Source: Saprospiraceae bacterium
GTDB taxonomy: Bacteria > Bacteroidota > Bacteroidia > Chitinophagales > Saprospiraceae
NCBI GenBank assembly: GCA_016719855.1
Contig: JADJYH010000025.1
Span: forward strand, 47,680 to 111,679
DNA: 64,000 nucleotides
Direction of reading: 5' to 3'
Both the position numbers and the translations under genes were made by a program. Position 1 is the first letter of the stretch; the number at the start of each line of letters is the position of its first letter. The notes beneath the pieces are model-generated. The model saw nothing but the letters and a program-made list of their open reading frames with translations, did no database searches and had not been told where the DNA came from. Below, one piece after another: positions 55,321 through 63,664 of the stretch.

Positions 55321-56601
55321 ATGCAAAATCTAATAACCATTACCATAGACGGCAAGGAAGTTCAGGTCAGGGACGGAGAATTGCTGCTAAATGTCATCCG
55401 CAAAGCGGGCGTGGACGTGCCGTCGCTCTGTTATTACGAGCACATTGACCCGCCGCTCGGCACCTGCCGAGTTTGCACGGTGGAGGTGAACGGGCGGCAC
55501 GTGGCATCTTGCACTACCCTCGCTCGCAATGGCATGAACGTGGTCGTACACGACGACCCGACGCTGCACGACACCCGCAAGGCAATGGTGGAAATGCTGT
55601 TTGCCGAAGGCAACCACTTTTGCCCCGCCTGTGAAAAAAGCGGCGACTGCGACCTGCAAGGAATGGGCTACCAATTGGGCGTCAATGTGAGCCGGTTTCC
55701 GCACTTGTTCGTGGACCGCATCATTGACTACAACCCCAAACGGGTGGTCATCGAGCACAACCGCTGCATTCGCTGCCGCCGCTGCGTGGACGAAGTGCTG
55801 ACGACGGACGGCAAGCGGGTGTTCAGCTTTGCCAACCGAGGCAACGATACCGAGGTCGCCATTGACTATGAACAGGAGGCAACGCTGACGGAAGAACAGG
55901 CTGTTCATGCCATGCATATTTGCCCGACCGGGGCGATTTTGGTGCGGGGAAAAAGCCTTGCCCGACCTTTCGGCGACCGCAAGTACGACATTGGGGAACT
56001 GGCAAACGGGGAAACGGTTCCAGTTGTCTTTCCAGATGTGCACGCCCTAAAAAATGGCGAAAAAAAAGTCATTGCCACGGTGTCGCTGGCTGGCTGTTTC
56101 GGTTGCCACATGTCCATGCTCGACCTTGACATGGGCATTTTGGACCTCGTGGAACTGGTCGAATTCAACAAGTCGCCATTGACGGACATCAAGCATTTTA
56201 CAAAAAAAGTGGACCTCGGTATCATTGAGGGCGGCTGTTGTAATTCCGAAAATGTGGAGGTGTTACGAGAGTTCCGCAAGAAATGCAGAATCCTCGTTGC
56301 CATCGGCGAGTGTGCCATCTGGGGCGGGCTGCCTGCCATGCGCAACACGTTGCCCCTTCGGGAATGTCTGGAAGAGGCGTACCTACACTCGTTTACCAGC
56401 GAAGAAGGGGCTGCCATCATCCCACAAAGCGAAGACATCCCGAAAATCCTGGACAAAGTGTACGCTTGCAACGAAGTCGTGGACATTGATTTTTTCATCC
56501 CCGGCTGCCCGCCAAGCGCCAACCATATCTGGAAAGTGGTGAAGAATCTTCTTTTTGACCAGGAATATTCAGTGCTTTTTCCAGAGTTCAAGTATGACTA
56601 A
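55321..56601 (+). CDS. Fused HoxU-HoxY: electron-transfer subunit joined to hydrogenase small subunit
   Basis: 426 residues in one uninterrupted frame. Residues 1-225 are HoxU: [2Fe-2S] Cys 37/49/52/64, His 99 with Cys 101/104/110, and a [4Fe-4S] set Cys 149/152/155/201, ending GDRKYDIG where separate HoxU proteins end. A linker of about 20 residues (LANGETVPVVFPDVHALKNG) leads to HoxY from about 248: VSLAGCFGCHMSMLD (Cys 259, 262), EGGCCNSENVE, GECAIWGGLPAMRN and PGCPPSANHIW. In known Hox operons these are separate genes. No stop, start or frame slip is seen at the junction. The fusion would tie the NAD module rigidly to the hydrogenase module. Confidence 0.93.
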   Translation: MQNLITITIDGKEVQVRDGELLLNVIRKAGVDVPSLCYYEHIDPPLGTCRVCTVEVNGRHVASCTTLARNGMNVVVHDDPTLHDTRKAMVEMLFAEGNHFCPACEKSGDCDLQGMGYQLGVNVSRFPHLFVDRIIDYNPKRVVIEHNRCIRCRRCVDEVLTTDGKRVFSFANRGNDTEVAIDYEQEATLTEEQAVHAMHICPTGAILVRGKSLARPFGDRKYDIGELANGETVPVVFPDVHALKNGEKKVIATVSLAGCFGCHMSMLDLDMGILDLVELVEFNKSPLTDIKHFTKKVDLGIIEGGCCNSENVEVLREFRKKCRILVAIGECAIWGGLPAMRNTLPLRECLEEAYLHSFTSEEGAAIIPQSEDIPKILDKVYACNEVVDIDFFIPGCPPSANHIWKVVKNLLFDQEYSVLFPEFKYD

Positions 56602-56611
56602 GCCAAGCTAA

Positions 56612-56696
56612 GCGGTTGTTTTCGGCGGCTTCGCCGCCGAAAACAATCGCTCTCTTGGGCTTTTGGGCCAGCCGAAGGCTGGCCCAAAAGCCCAAG
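56612..56696. repeat. Two adjacent perfect hairpins between hoxUY and hoxH
   Basis: First: TTGTTTTCGGCGGC (56616-56629), loop TTC, exact complement to 56646. Second: CTTGGGCTTTTGGGCCAGCC (56654-56673), loop GAA, exact complement 56677-56696. No T-run follows. Similar in size to the palindromes inside hypF and hypB. Confidence 0.9.
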
Positions 56697-56713
56697 AATC
56701 GAAATCTACTGCC

Positions 56714-58165
56714 ATGCAAAAAGTAATCATCGAACCCGTCACCCGTGTAGAAGGCCACGGAAAAGTCACCATCCACCTCGACGACGAGGGGCGGGTGAAG
56801 GACAGTTTTTTCCATATCGTCGAGTTCCGGGGCTTCGAGCGGTTCATCCAGGGGCACCCGTATTGGGAAGCACCCGTGCTGGTGCAGCGGCTTTGCGGCA
56901 TCTGCCCAGTCAGCCACCATATTGCGGCAGCAAAGGCGATTGACCAATTGGCGGGACTCGACCCCAAGGACCTCTCGCCGACTGCCACTAAAATCAGGCG
57001 ATTGCTGCACTACGGGCAAATTTTTCAGTCCCATGCCCTGCACTTTTTTTACCTCGCCTCGCCCGACTTGCTGTTTGGTTTGGATGCGCCGGTGGAAAAG
57101 CGCAACGTAATGGCTGTGGCATTGGAAAACAAGGAACTGGCCCGAAAAGGCATCACCATGCGCAAGTTCGGGCAGGAAATCATCCGGGTGATTGCGGGCA
57201 AACGGATTCACGGAATTGCCGCCGTACCGGGTGGCGTTCACAAAAGCATGACCATCGAGGACCGGGACTATTTTTTGAACGGGAAAGACCTGCCCGATGT
57301 GGACACGATGATTGAGTGGACAAAAGAGGTGGTGGGTTTCATCAAGGATTACCACGAAAAAAACGCCCTGTGGTTGGACAGTTTTGCTTCGTACCCAAGC
57401 GGCCACCTGGGCTTGGTGAATGCCGACGACGGCTCGCTCGAACTCTACGATGGACGCCTGCGGGGCATTGATTCCGACGGCAACCGAACCCTCGACGACA
57501 TTCGGGACGTGGACTATGTAAATTATTTTGCCGAAGGCGTGGAGCCTTGGTCGTTCCTGAAATTCCCGTACCTGCGCCACCTCGGCAGGGAAAATGGATG
57601 GAGCAGGGTAGGGCCGCTTGCCCGCCTCAACGTTTGTGATAGCATTGGTACGCCGTTGGCGCAGCAGGAGTTTGAAATTTTCAAAAAATACACCGGCGGC
57701 AAGCCGAACAACCACACGATGCACTTTCACTGGGCACGGCTCATCGAGATGCTGCACTGTGCTGAATTGATGAAAGCGTTGCTCCATGACGAGGACATCC
57801 TCAGCGATGACATCTTGCGAAAGGGCCATCGCCGACCGGAGGGCATCGGGATTGTGGAGGCACCAAGGGGTACGCTCATCCACCACTACCAAGCAGACGA
57901 AAAGGGCATGATTACCCGTTGCAACCTTATCGTGAGCACCACCCACAACAACGAGCCGATGAACCGAGCCGTGCGCTGGGTCGCAAACAACGTCCTCGAC
58001 GGCAAACCGGAACTGACGGATACATTGCTCAATCAAGTGGAAATTGCAATCCGAGCGTACGACCCCTGCCTGAGTTGCGCCACACACGCCATCGGCCAAA
58101 TGCCCCTCAAGGTTACCCTCTATAATCACGAAGGAAATATAATAGATGAGCGAGTCAAATCATAA
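56714..58165 (+). CDS. hoxH: NAD-reducing hydrogenase large subunit HoxH
   Basis: 483 residues from the ATG at 56714 (MQKVIIEPVTRVEGHGKV); the longer in-frame start would translate the hairpins. Nickel ligands: RLCGICPVSHH near the N-terminus and DPCLSCATH near the C-terminus, followed by a tail of about 25 residues that HoxW should remove. The catalytic subunit of a group 3d-type bidirectional enzyme that couples hydrogen to NAD(H). It overlaps hoxW by 20 bases. Confidence 0.96.
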   Translation: MQKVIIEPVTRVEGHGKVTIHLDDEGRVKDSFFHIVEFRGFERFIQGHPYWEAPVLVQRLCGICPVSHHIAAAKAIDQLAGLDPKDLSPTATKIRRLLHYGQIFQSHALHFFYLASPDLLFGLDAPVEKRNVMAVALENKELARKGITMRKFGQEIIRVIAGKRIHGIAAVPGGVHKSMTIEDRDYFLNGKDLPDVDTMIEWTKEVVGFIKDYHEKNALWLDSFASYPSGHLGLVNADDGSLELYDGRLRGIDSDGNRTLDDIRDVDYVNYFAEGVEPWSFLKFPYLRHLGRENGWSRVGPLARLNVCDSIGTPLAQQEFEIFKKYTGGKPNNHTMHFHWARLIEMLHCAELMKALLHDEDILSDDILRKGHRRPEGIGIVEAPRGTLIHHYQADEKGMITRCNLIVSTTHNNEPMNRAVRWVANNVLDGKPELTDTLLNQVEIAIRAYDPCLSCATHAIGQMPLKVTLYNHEGNIIDERVKS

Positions 58166-58655
58166 AAATATCCTCCTCTTCGCCATCGGCAACAACGGCA
58201 GACAAGACGACGGCCTCGGCTGGGCGTTCGGTGAGGCGCTGGAGCAGCGTGGTGCTTTTCGTGGAGAAATCCATTACCGCTACCAGTTGCAGGTGGAGGA
58301 TGCCGAGTTGATTGCGGGAGCGGATGAGGTCATTTTCGTGGATGCGTTCAAGGGGAAATTACCAGGTGGGTGTCAATGGAAAAGGGTCGAGCCTTCGGCA
58401 AATTTTGAGTTTACCACCCATGCCCTTTCGCCGGAGGCGGTGCTGTTTTGGTGTGAAAAATTGTACGAAAAAACTCCCGAGGCGTATTGCCTGCTCATGG
58501 CCGGGGAGGCTTGGGAATTGGGGATTGGGCTAACCTTGGTAGCCGAAAAAAACATGGAGAGCGCACTCGAATTTTTCAAGAAAACCTACCTCAACCCAGC
58601 GACTCAAACCTCGCCTGAAAGAACCGCAGGTATTTTGGTTCGTACACCATTTTAA
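58146..58655 (+). CDS. hoxW: Hydrogenase maturation protease HoxW
   Basis: 169 residues. FAIGNNGRQDDGLGWAF (nickel-sensing Asp), ADEVIFVDAFKG and TTHALSPEAVLFWCEKL match the HoxW/HycI-type proteases. It starts inside the end of hoxH, so translation is coupled, and it trims HoxH. Its last 65 bases overlap the 3' end of the convergent lyase gene on the other strand. Confidence 0.88.
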   Translation: MSESNHKNILLFAIGNNGRQDDGLGWAFGEALEQRGAFRGEIHYRYQLQVEDAELIAGADEVIFVDAFKGKLPGGCQWKRVEPSANFEFTTHALSPEAVLFWCEKLYEKTPEAYCLLMAGEAWELGIGLTLVAEKNMESALEFFKKTYLNPATQTSPERTAGILVRTPF

Positions 58656-59991
58656 AGCCTTTGATGCGGTTTCGTTGGTCATATACTTCAAGGATGGATT
58701 CCACCACCACGTCCATGTGCGCTTGGGTGTAAACCCGCCGGGGAATCGTCAGGCGCACCAGTTCCAGTTTTGGGTAGTAGTGGTCGCCTGTGGCCTTGTC
58801 CCTGCCTGCCGACACGATTCCCCGCTCCATCGAGCGGATGCCGGAGTCGAGGTAGATGGCCGCTGCCAGCGCTTGCGCCGGGAAGTTAATCTGGGGCACG
58901 GAGGGCAAGAATTTCTTTGCATTTAGGAAAATGCCGTGGCTGCCGATGGGTTTCACGATGGGGATTTCGTGCGCCAACAGTCGGTTGCCAAGGTACTCCA
59001 CCTGCCCGATGCGGGCACGGATATGGTCGTCCTGCACCGACTCGCCGATACCAATTGCCATGGCCTCCATGTCACGTCCAGCCAAACCGCCGTAGGTGTG
59101 CAGCCCCTCGTACACAACGACGAGGTTGCAGGCTTCTTCGTAAATACCGTGGTCGTTCATGGCCAAGAAGCCGCCGATGTTCACGAGGGCGTCCTTCTTG
59201 GCGCTCATGGTGGCACCGTCCGTCAGTGAACATATTTCCTTGACGATTTCTGCGACGCTTTTATCCTGATAGCCATCCTCCCTAACTTTGATAAACCAAG
59301 CGTTTTCGGCCACCCTCGTCATGTCGTGGATAATGAGTATGCCGTGCTTTTGCGTGTACGCCCGCAGTTCCCGTAGGTTGGCCATCGAGATGGGCTGTCC
59401 GCCAGCCATGTTGACCGTGGTAGCCATGCTGACGTAGGGTATTTTTTCAGCGCCATATTTTTTAACAAGTGCCTCCAATTTGTTCAGGTCAATATTACCC
59501 TTGAACGGGTGCTCGCTTTCGGGATCGTGCGCCTCGTCAATGACGATATCGTGAAACTCGCCCCCGGCAAGCTCCTGGTGCAGGCGTGTGGTAGTGAAAT
59601 ACATGTTGCCGGGCACGATGTCGCCCGGTTTTATCAGGACTTTTGAAATGATATTTTCGGCGCCCCGGCCTTGGTGGGTTGGCACAACGTATTTGTAACC
59701 GTAGTACTTTTGGACGGCTTCTTCCAAGTGGTAAAAATTCTCGCTTCCAGCGTAGGCTTCATCGCCCATCATCATGCCGGCCCATTGGCGGTCGCTCATG
59801 GCGGAGGTGCCGCTGTCGGTGAGCAGGTCAATATAAACATCCCGGGAGCGCAGCAGGAAAGTGTTGTAGCCAGCATCCACAATGGCTTTTTTACGCTCCT
59901 CGTAGGTGGTCATTTTTACGTGTTCGACCATTTTGACTTTCCAGGGTTCTGCCCATGAGCGGTGGCGAAAGGTGTTGACATCGAGTTCCAT
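58591..59991 (-). CDS. tpl: Tyrosine phenol-lyase (beta-tyrosinase)
   Basis: 466 residues, full length. PLP lysine in MSAKKDALVNIGGF; family blocks YIDLLTDSGTSAMSDRQWAGMMMGDEAYAGS, PTHQGRGAENI, TTVNMAGGQPISMANL and YEGLHTYGGLAGRDMEAMAIG. It belongs to the tryptophanase/tyrosine phenol-lyase group; GIRSMERGIVSAGRD carries the Arg that recognises the phenol ring in the tyrosine enzyme (tryptophanase has a hydrophobic residue there). It splits tyrosine to phenol, pyruvate and ammonia. Single gene, convergent with hoxW and with no shared terminator, so transcripts overlap. Confidence 0.88.
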   Translation of the reverse strand: MELDVNTFRHRSWAEPWKVKMVEHVKMTTYEERKKAIVDAGYNTFLLRSRDVYIDLLTDSGTSAMSDRQWAGMMMGDEAYAGSENFYHLEEAVQKYYGYKYVVPTHQGRGAENIISKVLIKPGDIVPGNMYFTTTRLHQELAGGEFHDIVIDEAHDPESEHPFKGNIDLNKLEALVKKYGAEKIPYVSMATTVNMAGGQPISMANLRELRAYTQKHGILIIHDMTRVAENAWFIKVREDGYQDKSVAEIVKEICSLTDGATMSAKKDALVNIGGFLAMNDHGIYEEACNLVVVYEGLHTYGGLAGRDMEAMAIGIGESVQDDHIRARIGQVEYLGNRLLAHEIPIVKPIGSHGIFLNAKKFLPSVPQINFPAQALAAAIYLDSGIRSMERGIVSAGRDKATGDHYYPKLELVRLTIPRRVYTQAHMDVVVESILEVYDQRNRIKGFKMVYEPKYLRFFQARFESLG

Positions 59992-60209
59992 GTATCGTCG
60001 TTTTTAATGAATAACTTTAAGCCACAAAACTCGTGCAAAGCACAGCAAAGAATGGATGAGAAAAATCACTTTGCCGATTCCTCAATCCTCATCATACGTT
60101 TAAACAATTAGCTTAGGGAGCATATTTGACAAGCATATTATCGGTAAAATCAGCGCTGCAAATTCAATTAAAAGGGGGCAAAATAAATGGTTGAAAAATC
60201 CCCGATTTA

Positions 60210-60239
60210 TTGTTTGCAGTGAAATTGTTACTACCTTCG
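60210..60239 (+). promoter_or_regulatory. Promoter of the DUF2853 gene
   Basis: TTG (60210-60212), 19 bases, TACCTTCG (60232-60239), 38 bases before the ATG. The rest of the spacer 59992-60277 shows nothing else clear. Confidence 0.6.
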
Positions 60240-60277
60240 CCACGAAACCTTTTTTTTCACCATAAAACATTTTTTCT

Positions 60278-60604
60278 ATGAGCAAATTCGATGAAATGAT
60301 GGTCAAATACCAAGGAGCATTGAAATCTGCTGGTAAAAGCGCTGTCGATGCAGACCAGTTGACAAAAGTTGCGAAGGGACTTGGCCCGTCTATCTACCTG
60401 AAAGACGCATCCTTGGTATCCTGCACCGACCAGGCAGAACTGGACAGGGTAAAAGTCAATTTCCTGACCAAGAAACTCGGCATGACCGACAACGCTGCAA
60501 TGGACGCTGCCATCAAAAGCGTATGTGCTGAATACGACGCTAATCAGAGACTTAGGGCTGTATTTTACTACATGCTTCTACAGAAGCTGGGCAAGACACT
60601 TTAA
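60278..60604 (+). CDS. DUF2853 family protein
   Basis: 108 residues, the whole length of the family: MSKFDEMMVKYQGALK, VAKGLGPSIYLKDASLVSCTDQAELDRVKVNFL.KKLGM and a C-terminal RAVFYYMLLQKLGK. A small cytoplasmic helical protein common in Bacteroidota and Proteobacteria, with no known function. It has its own strong promoter and terminator, so it is a single-gene unit and probably well expressed. Confidence 0.92.
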   Translation: MSKFDEMMVKYQGALKSAGKSAVDADQLTKVAKGLGPSIYLKDASLVSCTDQAELDRVKVNFLTKKLGMTDNAAMDAAIKSVCAEYDANQRLRAVFYYMLLQKLGKTL

Positions 60605-60623
60605 ACACTTAGAAACATTGAAG

Positions 60624-60658
60624 ATGGCTTGGCAGCGGAAGTTGCCAAGCCATTTTTT
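60624..60658 (+). terminator. Intrinsic terminator after the DUF2853 gene
   Basis: ATGGCTTGGCA (60624-60634) pairs with TGCCAAGCCAT (60643-60653), followed by a run of T's to 60658. Confidence 0.9.
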
Positions 60659-60669
60659 ATTGGCTTTTT

Positions 60670-62070
60670 TCATAGCTTAATTATTTTCAGTCCGTGGCTC
60701 CCCGCCAAAAAACGGCGCACAATCCGTTTCACCTCTGGGTTGCTCTCAAAAGGCCTAACGTACTCCTTCAAGCCCCCGAAATCGTTCGCTTCCACCTCGT
60801 TCATGTTAACGTAGCCATAGCCTTGGTACTCTCCGCCCTCCACCAGCACCACGGCGTTCTCGTCGGGCGTCCGGCCTTTGTCAATCAAAAAGAAATCTTG
60901 TTCCAACAGGCTTTCGTCGAGGGCGAGCAATGCAGCCGCAGCCCGCTCATTGTAGGTGTCCGGCGCTTCGGCGCCGATGCAGGCGCCGAAGCACTGTTTG
61001 AGGTGGTAATCGAAACAAGGACCGCTGCGGTCTTCGAGGTGGCAGTGGCGAAGGCAGAGGTTGAAGCGCTTTTGGGCGCCTTTCAGCCAGCCCTTGGCAT
61101 GGGCGAGGTCTTGGTAGGAGGAAATGACCCGTAGGCTTTTGCGGGTTTTCACCGTCGGTTTAGCCACGTCGAAGCAGATATAGCCCGCTTGGTTCTCAAA
61201 AGTATGGATGACGAACGGGTATTCCCTCACCTTCTGCGCCCGATTGATGGGCGGGCGCATCAGCTTGATTTCGTGCGATTCCTTGAGCAGGGCCACCAAC
61301 TCGCTGCCCGTCACCTCCCAGGGAAACATCGTCCACTTGGGCTTGCAGCTTGGCGGCCTTCTCCGTTTGGTTGGCAAAATGCTCGGCAATGCGCTTCTTG
61401 ATGTTCAGGCTTTTGCCGACGTACACCACGTCGCCTGCCTCGTTGTGGAAATAATAGACGCCGCAGGCTTCGGGGAGCGAGTGCAGTTTTTCGAGGCTGA
61501 AGTTCTTGGGCAACTTGGACTCCCGCACCCCCAGGTTTACCATCGCCCGCACCTCTTTTGCGGCAGCGCCCGACTGTGCCATGATTCGTTCGAAGAGGTC
61601 AACCGTGGCAATGGTGTCGCCCATGGCCCGGTGTCGGTCGCCAGCGGTGAGTCCCATTGCGACTATCAGGTTGCCAAGACTGTAACTCTGGTAGCCGGGA
61701 AAAACTTTCCTCGCCATGCGCACCGTGCAAAGCTGCCGACGGGTGAAGGTGAAGCCCAACCGCCGGAATTCTTCCTGGATAAAACTGTAATCAAACCGGA
61801 CATTGTGGGCTACGAAGATGGCACCCTCGGTCATTTCAACAATCTTTTTTGCTACTTCGTAAAAGCGGGGAGCATCCTTGACCATTTCGTTTTTGATGCC
61901 CGTCAGTTCGGTGATTCCGTAGGGAATGTTCGTTCTCGGTTACAAAGGGTTTCAAAAGTTTCCAATACCTCCGTACCATTGTGAACGACAATGGCAATTT
62001 CGGTAATTTTATCCCGAGCGGCCCGGCCTCCGGTCGTCTCGATGTCCACGATGGCGTATTTGTTTTCCAT
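60670..62070 (-). CDS. DnaQ-type 3'-5' exonuclease fused to a UvrC-like GIY-YIG nuclease domain (two frameshifts)
   Basis: 466 residues from the ATG at 62068-62070 once a missing base near 61935 (rejoining NRERT to IPYGITELTGIKNEMVKDAP) and an extra C near 61319 (rejoining QVDDVS to WEVTGSELVALL) are corrected. The DEDDh exonuclease (1-170) has YAIVDIETTGG, AHNVRFDYSFI and HRAMGDTIATVDLF. The GIY-YIG domain (about 200-290) has ACGVYYFHNEAGDVVYVGKSLNIKKRI, followed by a UvrC-like Cys-rich stretch (LCLRHCHLEDRSGPCFDYHLKQCFGAC). The fusion is a known family, thought to act in DNA repair like Cho or UvrC. Single gene. Confidence 0.9.
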
Positions 62071-62089
62071 GCTTTGGAAGGCAGTAGAT

Positions 62090-62225
62090 GATAGACATTA
62101 GACTTTAGACGGTTTGAAGCAGTGGATGAAATGAGTGCTAAACCCAAAAAAAGATTGAAAGTAGTCTGTTTTGAGTTTACCTCGGCCCCCATCTAATGTC
62201 TAAAGTCTTCTGTCTAAAGTCTAAA
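62090..62225. repeat. Mirrored TCTAAAGTC/GACTTTAGA short repeat
   Basis: ATAGACATTAGACTTTAGAC (62091-62110) is mirrored by TCTAATGTCTAAAGTC and a second GTCTAAAGTCT (62192-62223). It occupies the divergent spacer before the NamZ-type gene. Confidence 0.7.
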
Positions 62226-62234
62226 AAAAACAAA

Positions 62235-63481
62235 ATGATGGTAAAGTTAAAAACAATTGTTGCAATTCCGGTCTTGATGCTCACCATGATTTTTGCCTGT
62301 GGCCAAAAAACAGGTGAAAGCGTAAATGGTTTGCCGGAAACCAAGGTCGAGCCGCAGGTAAGTGGCCAGCCCATGCCAGCCACCGAGCGGGTGGGGGAAT
62401 ACCTACCCCTGTTGAAGGGCAAGCGCATCGCAGCCGTGGTGAACCATACCTCGATGGTTGGGCAAACCCATCTTGTGGATACCCTGCTGCGCTCTGCGGT
62501 GAACATCGTGAAAATCTTCGCCCCAGAGCATGGCTTTCGTGGTTCGGCCAGCGACGGCGAGAAGGTGAAGGACGGCAAAGACCCCGCCACGGGCTTGCCC
62601 ATCCTCTCTCTTTACGGCGACCAAAAAGCCCAAACCCGGCAATGCTGGCGGGCGTTGACCTCGTGCTGTTTCGACATCCAGGACGTGGGCGCACGGTTTT
62701 ACACCTACATAAGTACGCTCGCCTACGTGATGGAGGCTTGTGCAGAGAATAACGTCCCCCTCATCGTCCTCGACCGCCCAAATCCGAATGGGCATTACGT
62801 GGACGGCCCCATTTTGAAAAAAGAATACGCCTCCTTCGTAGGGCTGCACGAAGTGCCAGTGGTGTACGGAATGACCATCGGCGAGTACGCCCGCATGGTG
62901 AATGGCGAGGGCTGGCTCGCCAACGGCATCAAGTGCCAACTGGAGGTCATCCCCTGTGCCGGCTACGACCACCGTATCCACTACGACCTGCCCGTGAAGC
63001 CTTCGCCGAACCTGCCGAATAGGTCCGCCATTCTGCTATATCCTTCGCTTTGCTTTTTCGAAGGGACGGTGGTGAGCGTCGGGCGTGGCACGGACAAGCA
63101 GTTCCAAGTGATGGGCGCACCGGGGGCCACGGTGGGCGACTTCACCTTCACGCCGCAGCCCAAGGAAGGCGCTAAGAACCCACCGCAGCAGGGGCAAGCT
63201 TTGCCGGGGGTACGACTTGAGTGGGCTGTCTGTTGACACGTTGCGCCAGCAAAAACAACTGGACTTAGGCTATTTGATTGACTTTTACCGGAACTACCCC
63301 GACAAAGCGAATTTCTTCTTGAAGACCGCACATTTTGATGCCTTGGCGGGTGGGCCAGAACTCAAGCAACAAATCGTGGAGGGGAGGACGGAGGCGGAGA
63401 TTCGGGCGGGGTTGGCAGGAGGGGCTGCGGCGGTTTAAGGCGGTTCGGAAGCAGTATTTGTTGTATTATGATTTTGAATAA
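62235..63481 (+). CDS. namZ: NamZ-type exo-beta-N-acetylmuramidase lipoprotein (DUF1343; four indels)
   Basis: 414 residues after correction. Lipoprotein signal ending MLTMIFAC; DUF1343 motifs AAVVNHTSMVG, IFAPEHGFRG, FDIQDVGARFYTYISTL, VLDRPNPNG, GMTIGEYARM, YPSLCFFEGTVVSVGRGTDKQF. Breaks: an A missing at 62623-62627 and a T too many at 62669-62671 cancel each other and garble about 15 residues (should read SPNPAMLAGVDLVL). An extra G at 63191-63194 restores CRGYDLSGLSV when removed, and an extra T near 63413 hides the true end WQEGLRRFKAVRKQYLLYYDFE at 63481. The family removes N-acetylmuramic acid from peptidoglycan fragments for recycling or scavenging. Confidence 0.92.
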
Positions 63482-63568
63482 GCCCACTACACCAAAAGTC
63501 AAATAGCAACGTAAAGCTTTCTTTTTTGAAAATTGATGGAAATTCAAATGTTTAGTAGTCAGGCCAAT

Positions 63569-63663
63569 TTATTCAACACTTTTTGGGCGTGCTAGGAGGG
63601 CGGAATTCATTTCGCCTCATGTGTTGGCGGAATGAATTCCGCCTCCAACAAAGTGTCGAATAA
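63569..63663. repeat. Nested palindromic element with GGCGGAATTCATT core
   Basis: Outer arms TTATTCAACACTTTTTGG (63569 on) and the near complement ending GTCGAATAA (to 63663) enclose GGAGGGCGGAATTCATT / AATGAATTCCGCCTCC. The design of outer plus inner hairpin is the same as at 41237 and 45425, with different sequence. Confidence 0.8.
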
Positions 63664-63664
63664 C

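Noticed and set aside
56612..56696. Transcription terminator between hoxUY and hoxH
   Set aside because: Two perfect stems but no T-run, and hoxH and hoxW need expression with the other hox genes; no separate promoter for hoxH was found.
56588..58129. 513-codon open frame antisense to hoxH
   Set aside because: Shadow frame of hoxH, whose motifs are unmistakable; no start context or domain.
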